Source: a virus. Taken from it: 28,255 nt of DNA. A program made the translations under genes and the position numbers. This document shows positions 13,758 through 19,807 of this stretch, one piece after another. The notes under the pieces are model-generated. The model was not told the origin of the DNA, did not search any database, and saw only the letters and a list, made by a program, of their open reading frames with translations. The stretch is taken from positions 1 to 28,255 of IMG/VR virus record IMGVR_UViG_3300048032_000045. One strand, written 5' to 3'. The number at the start of each line of letters is the position of its first letter. Position 1 is the stretch's first letter.

Positions 13758-14005
13758 TTTTTACCTTTCATTACTTCTTCAAGTGTTAATTTATGAACAA
13801 TAATATCCTGTACTGCCTGACCTACTATTGCTCCTATATCCATGTTTAAGTTACCCAATAAATCTTTTCTTTGTTTAGCAGTTAAGATTATGTAATCGTT
13901 AAACCAAATATCTAAACTTTTATTGAGCTGTGAAGGTGATAAATGATCTGCTGTAAATGTTCCACCTTCTTCTTTTTTTGTCCATTCTTTTCCAATTGTT
14001 TTCAT
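13754..14005 (-). CDS. N-terminal segment of a RecB/Cas4-like exonuclease, apparently detached
   Basis: An 83-residue protein with the opening helices of phage RecB/Cas4-like nucleases: HLSPSQLNKSLDIWFNDYII (residues 21-40), then NLNMDIGAIVGQAVQDIIVH, ending with LTLEEVMKGKK. Intact family members continue after such a block into a helix and the E...D...ExK core. Here the gene stops and the core is in the gene at 10408-11046. The ATG has no strong ribosome site and lies only about 10-30 bases from the possible transcription start. Both pieces are on the same strand and in order. Confidence 0.6.
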   Translation of the reverse strand: MKTIGKEWTKKEEGGTFTADHLSPSQLNKSLDIWFNDYIILTAKQRKDLLGNLNMDIGAIVGQAVQDIIVHKLTLEEVMKGKK

Positions 14006-14015
14006 AACTTAATCT

Positions 14016-14050
14016 TTTATATTCTATACAAAAAGTGTCAATAAATTATA
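14016..14050 (-). promoter_or_regulatory. Probable promoter upstream of the nuclease N-terminal gene
   Basis: The 56-base gap 14006-14061 contains on the minus strand TTGACA (14036-14041), with TATAAA (14016-14021) at 14-base spacing, which is short. Alternatively a perfect TATAAT (14045-14050) serves as -10 without a clear -35. Either would start transcription close to the ATG at 14005. Confidence 0.35.
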
Positions 14051-14061
14051 CAAATAATATT

Positions 14062-14553
14062 CTACTCTAGGGTTTCTTTTAGTTCTTTTAATTCTATTTT
14101 ATAAGCTGCAGGTCTATCTTGGTAGCCAAAATTTGATAGCTTTTCTGGTGGTAGATCATCATTATAAATAAATGAACCCATGATACTAAAATTAAAATCC
14201 TTATCATTATCTTTAATTATCAAAAAATAATTTCCTTTCTTCTCTCCAGGTCTTATTAGTAGAAAATTATATGATTTCTTTTCTTGAGTTCTTATTTCTA
14301 TATTGTTTTGAAAGTCTGAGTCTGAATAGAATTGGTTATCATCTGAGTAAGAACCATTATAAAAGCTATTAGTTGCCTTTGCATAAGCCACCTCTCCTAA
14401 AGCTCCTAAGATGCCATCTGTTAGTTGTGATTTAATTCCTTTAGTGTAACCATAAGAAAAGGTTTTACCCATTTTAAGGTTGCCTATGTACCTCTTTGAT
14501 GCAATATTTAAGGCTAGTTCTACTTCGTTAGCTTCTAATTTAACTTTTAACAT
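14062..14553 (-). CDS. Restriction-endonuclease-like fold protein, degenerate catalytic motif
   Basis: A 163-residue protein. A helix GILGALGEVAYAKATN (Glu54 in the place of the first catalytic acid) is followed by DSDFQNNIEIRTQE (residues 78-91) and SYNFLLIRPGEKKG, then a hydrophobic strand. This matches a phage family with a PD-(D/E)XK-like core in which the second half of the motif reads E-x-R rather than E-x-K, so activity is doubtful. It overlaps the methyltransferase by 14 bases. It could be the nuclease partner of that enzyme or an unrelated common phage protein. The C-terminus is Lys/Glu-rich. Confidence 0.55.
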   Translation of the reverse strand: MLKVKLEANEVELALNIASKRYIGNLKMGKTFSYGYTKGIKSQLTDGILGALGEVAYAKATNSFYNGSYSDDNQFYSDSDFQNNIEIRTQEKKSYNFLLIRPGEKKGNYFLIIKDNDKDFNFSIMGSFIYNDDLPPEKLSNFGYQDRPAAYKIELKELKETLE

Positions 14554-15637
14554 TAAATAATCCTAGCTCTTTATGAATTCTTTTATTAGCAATATCAATA
14601 TAATCTTTATTTAATTCTATTAAAATAGCATTACGATTGTTTTGAGATGCAACAATTCCTGTAGTTCCACTTCCACCAAAAGGATCTAAAACTATACCAC
14701 CTTCAGGACAACCTGCTTTAATACATGGCTCAATTAAATCTTTTGGAAAAGTTGCAAAATGAGCTTCCTTGCAAGGTTTAGTGGTTATTGTCCAAACATT
14801 TCTTTTATTTTTAGTTTCTAAATTACCAACAGCTTTCATATTGCCATTTGATTTCATTCCACCATTACCTCTAGTGCTACCTTTTTGATTTTTAATATCT
14901 TGATTTAATCTTGTTAATGAAGTTGAAGCTAAAGGCTCTCTAATTGAATCTGCATCATAATAATATTTTTTAGATTTAGTTATTAACCATATCTTTTCAT
15001 GTGCAGAAGTTGGTCTATCTCTTACACTTTCAGGCATTGGATTTGGTTTATGCCAAATAATTTCTGACCTGATATACCAACCTGCATCTTGTAAGGCTAT
15101 AGCAATTCTATTTGGTATCATTACTAAATCTTTAGGTTTTATAGAGCCTTGAATAGTAGAAAATGGTTTATCTACAAACATTCTATCATCATTTTTTACA
15201 TCTTTTGCTTTTCTACCATTTATAGTTGTTGCATAACTATCACCATAGTTAATCCATATTGTTGCTGATTCTTTTAATTTTGGTTTTATTTCTTCAAAAA
15301 GATTTACAATATTTTTTATGTGTTCTTGATAAGTTTCTTCCAATCCTAATTGTTCGTCTTTTCTTTTTGCACCACATTCAGGACAATAATTTTTATATAT
15401 TGCATCACCAACAACATTACCTTTTTTAAACATTCCTGCATGACCTGTTTTAGTATCTTTAGAAATTTTTGTTAATCTTTTATGAGGACAATTTTTATCT
15501 CCACCAATCCAAGTTCCTGTACCATAATCTCTTAAACCCCAATAAGGTGGAGAAGTTACAACGCAATCAATAGAATTGTCATTTAATTCTTTTACTTTAT
15601 CAAAAACATTTCCATGTAATATTTTTATTTTATCCAT
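14540..15637 (-). CDS. DNA methyltransferase, class beta (N4-cytosine or N6-adenine)
   Basis: A 365-residue protein of the N6_N4_Mtase family. The catalytic motif TSPPYWGLRDY is at residues 28-38 and the AdoMet-binding DPFGGSGTTG at 318-327, so catalytic comes before AdoMet-binding (class beta order). An inserted zinc-binding region (Cys50, His52, then Cys85 and Cys88) sits between. Conserved KPNPMPESVRDRP and FATFPKDLIEP blocks are present, so it is likely active. The target sequence cannot be read from the protein; SPPY occurs in both N4-cytosine and N6-adenine enzymes. AAAGGA precedes the start. It may protect phage DNA from host restriction or regulate genes. Confidence 0.9.
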   Translation of the reverse strand: MDKIKILHGNVFDKVKELNDNSIDCVVTSPPYWGLRDYGTGTWIGGDKNCPHKRLTKISKDTKTGHAGMFKKGNVVGDAIYKNYCPECGAKRKDEQLGLEETYQEHIKNIVNLFEEIKPKLKESATIWINYGDSYATTINGRKAKDVKNDDRMFVDKPFSTIQGSIKPKDLVMIPNRIAIALQDAGWYIRSEIIWHKPNPMPESVRDRPTSAHEKIWLITKSKKYYYDADSIREPLASTSLTRLNQDIKNQKGSTRGNGGMKSNGNMKAVGNLETKNKRNVWTITTKPCKEAHFATFPKDLIEPCIKAGCPEGGIVLDPFGGSGTTGIVASQNNRNAILIELNKDYIDIANKRIHKELGLFNVKS

Positions 15638-15815
15638 TATTTTTTTTATCCTTTCTTGCTTGATCTAATTGTTTAACTCTTTTTTCATATTCTTCAATGC
15701 TTTCACCGGAAAAATGTTTAAACCAACATTCAGCACAGTAATCTTTACCTTTTTCAACTATATCGGCACTCATACCGCATTTAATACATTGCCTAACATC
15801 ACCATACATATTCAT
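15630..15815 (-). CDS. 61-residue zinc-ribbon protein
   Basis: Two CxxC knuckles (CIKCGM at residues 10-15 and CAECWF at 27-32) form a single zinc ribbon. A charged C-terminal helix follows (EYEKRVKQLDQARKDKK). It overlaps the methyltransferase start by 8 bases and the HNH gene end by 4. It could be a small DNA- or protein-binding adaptor. Confidence 0.65.
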   Translation of the reverse strand: MNMYGDVRQCIKCGMSADIVEKGKDYCAECWFKHFSGESIEEYEKRVKQLDQARKDKKNNG

Positions 15816-16567
15816 TCAAAATATTTATTTCCTTTGCTTATATTTTGTTTAGCGGTTAAGTATTGCAAATTATTCTCTACATGAAGTCCAGAAACATTTT
15901 CACCTTGTAATGGTATAATGTGGTCAACATGATAACCTTTTTTTCTATTTTGATATATTTCTCTTATCTTTTCTAAATTTGCCCATTTAGGAGTTCTCAT
16001 CAAAATATGCTTTGTTCTATGTAAAGATTTTAAATTATAATATAATTTATTATTAAGATAATGATTTCTATTCTTTTTTAAATAATATTCTTTATTTGCT
16101 AGAAAATGCTTTTTAAACGATTTTCTTTGTCTTAATTTTGCTTTAAGGGTAGACATTTTCAATCTTACTTGAAGTTTATTTTTTTCATGTAATATTGGAT
16201 CATTTATAATTTTTTGCCATCTTTCTTTAGCTATTTTTAAAATTTTTTTAGGGTTATTTAATCTCCATTTTCTATTTGTTTTTTTATCTCTTAATGGATT
16301 TTTATTTCTCCATTCTTTTCTTTTCTCTGCACCATTGTTTTTATAATAAGATTCTTTTTGTTGTTTAATAATTTTATCTCTATTCTCTAAACGATATTTT
16401 TTATGCCAAATTAAAAGTGTTTTTTTATTCTTTTTATAATATTTTTTTCTAAGTTTTGAACAACATTCTTTACAATTAGCTCTATAATTATTTTGATCTT
16501 TTCTAAACCAAAATTCTAAAATACTTTTAGTATTTTTGCATTTAGAACAATTTTTAGTTTGTTGCAT
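15812..16567 (-). CDS. HNH endonuclease, free-standing homing type
   Basis: A 251-residue protein. The N-terminus has two cysteine pairs (CSKCKNTKS and CKECCS) as a zinc ribbon. The middle is very Lys/Asn/Arg-rich. The C-terminus has the HNH core YHVDHIIPLQGENVSGLHVE followed by NNLQYLTAKQNISKGNKY, with DH and Asn/His residues in the expected order. This architecture recurs in phage group-I-type free-standing endonucleases. The codon bias is more A-rich than its neighbours and there is no ribosome site before the ATG, so it may be acquired and depend on coupling with the 20-residue peptide overlapping its start. Confidence 0.85.
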   Translation of the reverse strand: MQQTKNCSKCKNTKSILEFWFRKDQNNYRANCKECCSKLRKKYYKKNKKTLLIWHKKYRLENRDKIIKQQKESYYKNNGAEKRKEWRNKNPLRDKKTNRKWRLNNPKKILKIAKERWQKIINDPILHEKNKLQVRLKMSTLKAKLRQRKSFKKHFLANKEYYLKKNRNHYLNNKLYYNLKSLHRTKHILMRTPKWANLEKIREIYQNRKKGYHVDHIIPLQGENVSGLHVENNLQYLTAKQNISKGNKYFE

Positions 16568-16616
16568 AATAAAATATTAATAATGCAATCTCTATTGCGA
16601 TAATTGTTTCAAGCAT
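16554..16616 (-). CDS. 20-residue hydrophobic peptide
   Basis: The ATG at 16616 has AAAGG about 10 bases upstream and its stop lies inside the HNH gene start. The peptide (LETIIAIEIALLIFYYATN) is almost entirely one membrane helix. It may be a real membrane peptide, or a small leader that couples translation to the HNH gene. Very short; moderate-to-low confidence. Confidence 0.3.
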   Translation of the reverse strand: MLETIIAIEIALLIFYYATN

Positions 16617-16762
16617 ATTATTTGTTCCTTTCTTTTTAGGTTTTTAATTCTATTCCAAGTAACACCATTGATAGACCTAGATCCCTCAATGATGTTCTTG
16701 AAAGTTTGTATAGCTAGTCTTTCTTTATCTATCTCAGTTGAGAGTTTGTCTTTTTCTTTCAT
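16592..16762 (-). CDS. 56-residue charged hypothetical protein
   Basis: Overlaps the end of the gene at 16734-16919 by 29 bases. It is charged, with a helix-turn-helix-like layout of short helices (LSTEIDKERLAIQTFKNIIE, then NGVTWNRIKNLKRKEQ). No strong ribosome site is seen. A small DNA-binding protein is possible; the role is unknown. Confidence 0.4.
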   Translation of the reverse strand: MKEKDKLSTEIDKERLAIQTFKNIIEGSRSINGVTWNRIKNLKRKEQIICLKQLSQ

Positions 16763-16919
16763 TTATATTCTTTTTTAATTGGTCTAGTTTCTTGCTCCAA
16801 AGTTCTTTCCAACCTTTTGGACAGTTCCATTTCATATAATCTAAATTCTTCAATCTCCTTTTATCCCTTAAAGCTATATTAAAATCATAGATCAAAGGCA
16901 AACCATATTTATTTCTCAT
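16734..16919 (-). CDS. 61-residue basic hypothetical protein
   Basis: A strong ribosome site (GGGGGAG) lies before the ATG, inside the end of the preceding gene (ATGA coupling). It is Lys/Trp-rich with helical segments (NLDYMKWNCPKGWKELWSKK, then LDQLKKNINERKRQ). No family was recognised. Confidence 0.5.
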   Translation of the reverse strand: MRNKYGLPLIYDFNIALRDKRRLKNLDYMKWNCPKGWKELWSKKLDQLKKNINERKRQTLN

Positions 16920-17092
16920 TTCTCCCCCTTTATAAATTTAACTATATTATTAAAGTATTGTTTAGGTAAAGGCAAAATTACTTCTTTTTTCCTAATCTCT
17001 GCGTTTTCCATATCCATGTAACTAAAAAACTTCTTTCCTGGATTTCTTTGTTCTAGGTCTTTTGTTACTGAATAAACTTTATTTTTCAACAT
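16916..17092 (-). CDS. 58-residue basic hypothetical protein
   Basis: Starts within the end of the gene at 17079-17393, with an AAGGGGGA ribosome site directly before the ATG. It ends in an ATGA overlap with the next gene. It contains VYSVTKDLEQRNPGKKFFSY and later IRKKEVILPLPKQYFNNIVK. No motif is recognised; the double coupling supports it as a gene. Confidence 0.5.
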   Translation of the reverse strand: MLKNKVYSVTKDLEQRNPGKKFFSYMDMENAEIRKKEVILPLPKQYFNNIVKFIKGEK

Positions 17093-17393
17093 TCCCCCTT
17101 TGTAAAGTTGATAATTCTGGTCTTAAATTAGTAATAAAATTAACTACAATGCTATGATTAGTTTTATAATTATAAACATCTTGATAAGCATCTTCTATTT
17201 TTGCTCTACCATTATAAACAATAGACTCTTTCACAGCTTTAGTAATTTCTTTATATGAAAGTTTTTCAATTTCTTCTACAGTCCATTTATCTACTAATAG
17301 TGCATCTGCTAAGTCGTTCACATCCCAACCAGATTGCAATTCAATAGTTAAATACTCCAACATTTTACCGCTATTTGATTTTAATATAGTCAT
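17079..17393 (-). CDS. 104-residue helical hypothetical protein
   Basis: Preceded by a GGAAGG ribosome site at a suitable distance. It is helical, with LTIELQSGWDVNDLADALLV, then VEEIEKLSYKEITKAVKESI and YNYKTNHSIVVNFI. No membrane segment or metal site is seen. It lies at the promoter-proximal part of the minus block, where host-takeover or regulatory genes usually sit, but no function can be claimed. Confidence 0.55.
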   Translation of the reverse strand: MTILKSNSGKMLEYLTIELQSGWDVNDLADALLVDKWTVEEIEKLSYKEITKAVKESIVYNGRAKIEDAYQDVYNYKTNHSIVVNFITNLRPELSTLQRGNVEK

Positions 17394-17449
17394 TTTGTTT
17401 TATCCTTCCTTTTAGTTTCTGACCTCATCAGTTAGGGATTTACCCTAAG

Positions 17450-17468
17450 ACACCCCTTATGGGGGTGT
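17450..17468. terminator. G+C-rich hairpin between two minus-strand genes
   Basis: ACACCCC (17450-17456) and GGGGTGT (17462-17468) pair around a five-base loop. Neighbouring AGGG (17434-17437) and CCCT (17443-17446) could form a second small stem. G+C-rich in an A+T-rich region, so likely an RNA structure. There is no T-run on the minus strand, so attenuation or processing is as likely as termination. Confidence 0.4.
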
Positions 17469-17477
17469 TTCGGTCTA

Positions 17478-17834
17478 TTATATTTTTCCTACTGTAAATG
17501 AATAATGATTATTTGGGTGTGGATATAAACCATAATTTTTTAAAAGATTTATAAATTTTACTTCAAGTTCTTGACCTAATGTCCAAAAATATTCGCTATC
17601 ATGTGATAGATAATCCCATGAGTTAGCACCATCCATATCTAAAACCCAATTTTTATTATCATCTTGGTAATAATAAAACCAAACCTTACGACTTAATACT
17701 TCATCAGTTGCTGAAACTTCTTTAGTTAATGTGTGATGAGGAGAATTTTTTACCTCAACAGATTTTTTATCGTAAGTATCTGGTAATATTTCAGTTAATA
17801 TTTTTACTAATTTACTTTCTGTAAGTTTTTTCAT
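17478..17834 (-). CDS. 118-residue hypothetical protein, first gene of the leftward block
   Basis: I chose ATG 17834, with a GGGAG ribosome site about 5 bases upstream; the in-frame ATG at 17876 has none. The protein is rich in Trp/Tyr/Asp (SRKVWFYYYQDDNKNWVLDM, then YFWTLGQELEVKFINLLKNY) with mixed strands and helices. No family was recognised. As the first gene after the divergent promoter region it may be an immediate-early host-interaction or regulatory protein, which is inference. Confidence 0.6.
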   Translation of the reverse strand: MKKLTESKLVKILTEILPDTYDKKSVEVKNSPHHTLTKEVSATDEVLSRKVWFYYYQDDNKNWVLDMDGANSWDYLSHDSEYFWTLGQELEVKFINLLKNYGLYPHPNNHYSFTVGKI

Positions 17835-17882
17835 GTTGCTCCCTTTTTTATTTTTATTTATTGATTTGTTTTTCATTCTTTA

Positions 17883-17910
17883 TTTGTACCATTTTTGTAT
17901 AATATTGCAA
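17883..17910 (-). promoter_or_regulatory. Leftward promoter candidate
   Basis: On the minus strand, TTGCAA (17905-17910) and TACAAA (17883-17888) are separated by 16 bases, and TG one base before the -10 makes an extended -10. The predicted start is near 17876, giving a leader of about 40 bases before ATG 17834. It lies in the gene-free, very A+T-rich divergent region 17877-18014. Confidence 0.4.
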
Positions 17911-17959
17911 ATAATTATATTAAAAAAAGTAAATTATTTTGTTCGCTAAATGTTCTTAC

Positions 17960-17986
17960 TTGACTACCCATATTTTGACATATAGA
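17960..17986 (+). promoter_or_regulatory. Rightward promoter candidate
   Basis: TTGACT (17960-17965) and TATAGA (17981-17986) with 15-base spacing, slightly short. It would start near 17993, leaving a short leader with the AAGGAAGG ribosome site (17997-18004) before ATG 18015. Confidence 0.35.
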
Positions 17987-18014
17987 AGGTCTAGCAAGGA
18001 AGGAATTAAAGAGT

Positions 18015-18407
18015 ATGGAAAAGACTAAAGAAGGGTTCGCTATGATCCCAAATTCAATTATATATGACGATAAGCTAGGAAATGAGGCTAAAGTCTTATT
18101 TTGCTATATTAAATCATTATCTGCTAATTATAGGAACTTGAGGAACTCAAATTTATGCAAAAAATTAGGTGTTTCTGTTAATACCTTGCAAAAGGCAAAA
18201 AAAGAGCTTGTTGATAATGGATATTTAATTATTCACAGGTTATCAAGTGCCAACAGATATACATTAAGACTACCCAAAAATAGGGTAATCAGGGTGTCAA
18301 AATCTAAGCAGTCAGACTACCCAAAATTTGGGCAGTATTTAGAGAGTAATAACAATAATAATAATAACAATAGTAATAAGAAAAAGTTTAAAGGTTTTAA
18401 GAAATGA
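18015..18407 (+). CDS. Winged-helix replication-initiation or regulatory protein
   Basis: A 130-residue protein with an AAGGAAGG ribosome site. Residues 5-80 fit the phage replication-organiser / HTH_36 pattern: GFAMIPNSIIYDDKLGNEAK, then CKKLGVSVNTLQKAKKELVD (recognition helix) and GYLIIHRLSSANRYTL (wing). The C-terminus is low complexity, with eight asparagines from an AAT/AAC repeat (18349-18378), then Lys-rich. It is the first gene of the rightward block, next to an A+T-rich intergenic region that could be an origin. In this family the partner often loads host helicase; here that is inference. Confidence 0.7.
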   Translation: MEKTKEGFAMIPNSIIYDDKLGNEAKVLFCYIKSLSANYRNLRNSNLCKKLGVSVNTLQKAKKELVDNGYLIIHRLSSANRYTLRLPKNRVIRVSKSKQSDYPKFGQYLESNNNNNNNNSNKKKFKGFKK

Positions 18408-18691
18408 ATGAAGATGAATATTACTATAATAATGAACCACTTCAATTAAGTTATAAGAACACCTACACCCCCCCTGAGAAGATTGAAATAGTTTTACAGA
18501 TAACAAATGACTTTAATTCTGGAATGCTCTCCGCTGAGCAAATGCGTTGGATAGTCAATAATTTAAAATTCGGAGCTTGGACTGTCCAAAATATTATTGA
18601 TAAAATGATGTTTAATAACAAAATAAAGATTAACCCAATTACCCTTGATAATAGAACATTTAATAAAAAACCAACTCCTTTTGATTTGTAA
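18404..18691 (+). CDS. 95-residue hypothetical protein coupled to the winged-helix gene
   Basis: Overlaps the upstream gene by 4 bases (ATGA). It has a Tyr/Asn-rich acidic start (EDEYYYNNEPLQLSYKN), then helices (EKIEIVLQITNDFNSGMLSA, EQMRWIVNNLKFGAWTVQNI). No enzyme motif is visible. Tight coupling suggests it works with the winged-helix protein, perhaps as a replication partner. The function is unknown. Confidence 0.55.
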   Translation: MNEDEYYYNNEPLQLSYKNTYTPPEKIEIVLQITNDFNSGMLSAEQMRWIVNNLKFGAWTVQNIIDKMMFNNKIKINPITLDNRTFNKKPTPFDL

Positions 18692-18832
18692 AACACAACA
18701 TATTGTGTTAAACGAATTATAGACTACTAGCTCCCTTGCGTTAGTCTAAAATAAGTTAATTAACTAGACCTGGTGAGTGCTTTTCTTTCCTTTCTTTCTT
18801 GCCTTGCCAGGTCGCTTAACAATAGAATTAAA
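18692..18832 (+). other. Inverted-repeat-rich leader before the small terminase gene
   Basis: A 141-base non-coding stretch with several inverted repeats: AACACAA/TTGTGTT (18692-18709), TAGACTA/TAGTCTA (18720-18748), a 12-bp palindrome AGTTAATTAACT (18754-18765), and GACCTGG/CCAGGTC (18767-18813) around a pyrimidine-rich 33-base loop. It is a candidate packaging (pac/cos) or regulatory region because TerS usually binds near its own gene. An in-frame GTG at 18773 could extend the TerS frame but lacks conserved sequence. Confidence 0.4.
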
Positions 18833-19261
18833 ATGGCTGGACGACCTAGAAAATTAACAGATAAATTAAAAGCTCACATACTTTCTTTAATTGCAGATGG
18901 ATTAACAATTAGAGAATTATTTAGTAGAGAAGATGTTCCTATAACTTGGCAATCATTTAGAGCTTATCTTATAAAAGATAATGAATTGATGGCTAATTAT
19001 GTCAGATCAAAAGAATTGGCAATTGATTTAAAATTATCTGATTTGGAAGATAAAAGAAAAGAATTAGAACTAAAGATTGAATCCGGTGACTTAGATCCTA
19101 AAGCTGCACAATCTATGGTTAATCTTTATAAAATTATTACTGCACATAATCAATGGTCAGCTAGTAAATTATCGTCTAAAACTTATGGCAAAGCAGCCGA
19201 AACATTGCAGATAAAAGGCGATAGCAACCAACCATTGTCGATTTCTTGGTCTAAACCTTAG
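18833..19261 (+). CDS. Small terminase subunit (TerS)
   Basis: ATG 18833 is chosen because the product then begins MAGRPRKLTDKLKAH, the typical opening of phage TerS (AGRPRK followed by a helix-turn-helix). It has 142 residues. The HTH spans residues 10-55 (LSLIADGLTIRELFSREDVP, then ITWQSFRAYLIKDNEL). A long helix and coiled coil follow (60-100; LKLSDLEDKRKELELKIES), then a tail. TerS recognises phage DNA and hands it to TerL, four genes' distance downstream or less. No strong ribosome site is seen. The family is Sf6/P22-type-like by pattern. Confidence 0.75.
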   Translation: MAGRPRKLTDKLKAHILSLIADGLTIRELFSREDVPITWQSFRAYLIKDNELMANYVRSKELAIDLKLSDLEDKRKELELKIESGDLDPKAAQSMVNLYKIITAHNQWSASKLSSKTYGKAAETLQIKGDSNQPLSISWSKP

Positions 19262-19268
19262 ATTAATT

Positions 19269-19430
19269 ATGAATATTTCTTTTGCTAAACCTTTTAGAAG
19301 TATTGATTTAATTGGTGTTGTGGTAAAAACTACACACATAAAATGTAGATTATACATACAAGGTGTTGCAAAAATACCAAATTGTTGCAAAAATATCACA
19401 CAATTATTTAGAAAGGTTCTAAACTGGTGA
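19269..19430 (+). CDS. 53-residue doubtful small ORF after TerS
   Basis: A complete ATG-to-TGA frame starting 7 bases after the TerS stop, with no ribosome site. The product is weakly hydrophobic and basic (FAKPFRSIDLIGVVVKTTHI...) with Cys pairs at 25, 39 and 40. The underlying DNA contains a 12-base direct repeat (19365-19376 and 19384-19395). It may simply be an open frame within a regulatory or packaging region; low confidence. Confidence 0.25.
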   Translation: MNISFAKPFRSIDLIGVVVKTTHIKCRLYIQGVAKIPNCCKNITQLFRKVLNW

Positions 19431-19603
19431 TAACCTATAAGTTATCGGAAATAACTATTACTAATCATAAGTTATCGTTTTAAAAGTGATCGTTGTAATA
19501 ACTGATTATTGAAAGCTAAATACAACTTGGTGGGGTACTAAAAAAGTCGATACCCAATTTTTTAGTTACCGGTTAAAATAAAATTGATACAAGGCATAAA
19601 CAC
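19431..19603 (+). other. Repeat-rich non-coding region before TerL
   Basis: No convincing gene lies here. It contains ATAAGTTATCG twice (19437-19447, 19467-19477), a GATAAC/GTTATC inverted repeat (19429-19446), and an ACTAAAAAA/TTTTTTAGT stem (19537-19545 and 19558-19566) around a 12-base loop. Together with the repeat at 19365-19395 it makes a structured block between TerS and TerL: a packaging-site or late-control candidate. Confidence 0.45.
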
Positions 19604-19789
19604 ATGGATGATACTTTTCTAAAAACAATAATCTTCATTATGAAGGATAAAAAAACTAAGAAACCAATTGTGATTACACACTTTCAAGGTTTTGAAGATG
19701 AGGCTGAAGCTAACGACTTCTCAGAGTTCCTTAGAACACAATTCATTTTGCCTAGCGATTATCCTAATTCAAATGAAACAATACATTAA
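19604..19789 (+). CDS. 61-residue hypothetical protein between TerS and TerL
   Basis: An AAGG ribosome site lies about 10 bases before the ATG. The product is a compact acidic/basic protein (TIIFIMKDKKTKKPIVITHF, then GFEDEAEANDFSEFLRTQFI), a strand-strand-helix layout seen in small genes beside terminases of marine phages. No function is known. The next gene begins 18 bases later after a run of G. Confidence 0.55.
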   Translation: MDDTFLKTIIFIMKDKKTKKPIVITHFQGFEDEAEANDFSEFLRTQFILPSDYPNSNETIH

Positions 19790-19807
19790 GGGGGGTTTTG
19801 TTTTAAA

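Noticed and set aside
18349-18378. AAT/AAC microsatellite as a possible regulatory repeat
   Set aside because: It lies in frame in the coding region as a poly-asparagine linker, so no separate function is needed.
18463-18696. Minus-strand open frame under the gene at 18404
   Set aside because: Antisense to a coupled plus gene, no ribosome site. The minus frames at 1194, 4114, 10563, 19169, 23620 and 27391 were judged the same way (10563 lies on the nuclease gene in another frame).
18773-18832. GTG start 60 bases upstream extending the small terminase
   Set aside because: The extension is encoded by the repeat-rich leader, is hydrophobic and unlike TerS N-termini, whereas the protein from 18833 begins with the standard AGRPRK pattern.
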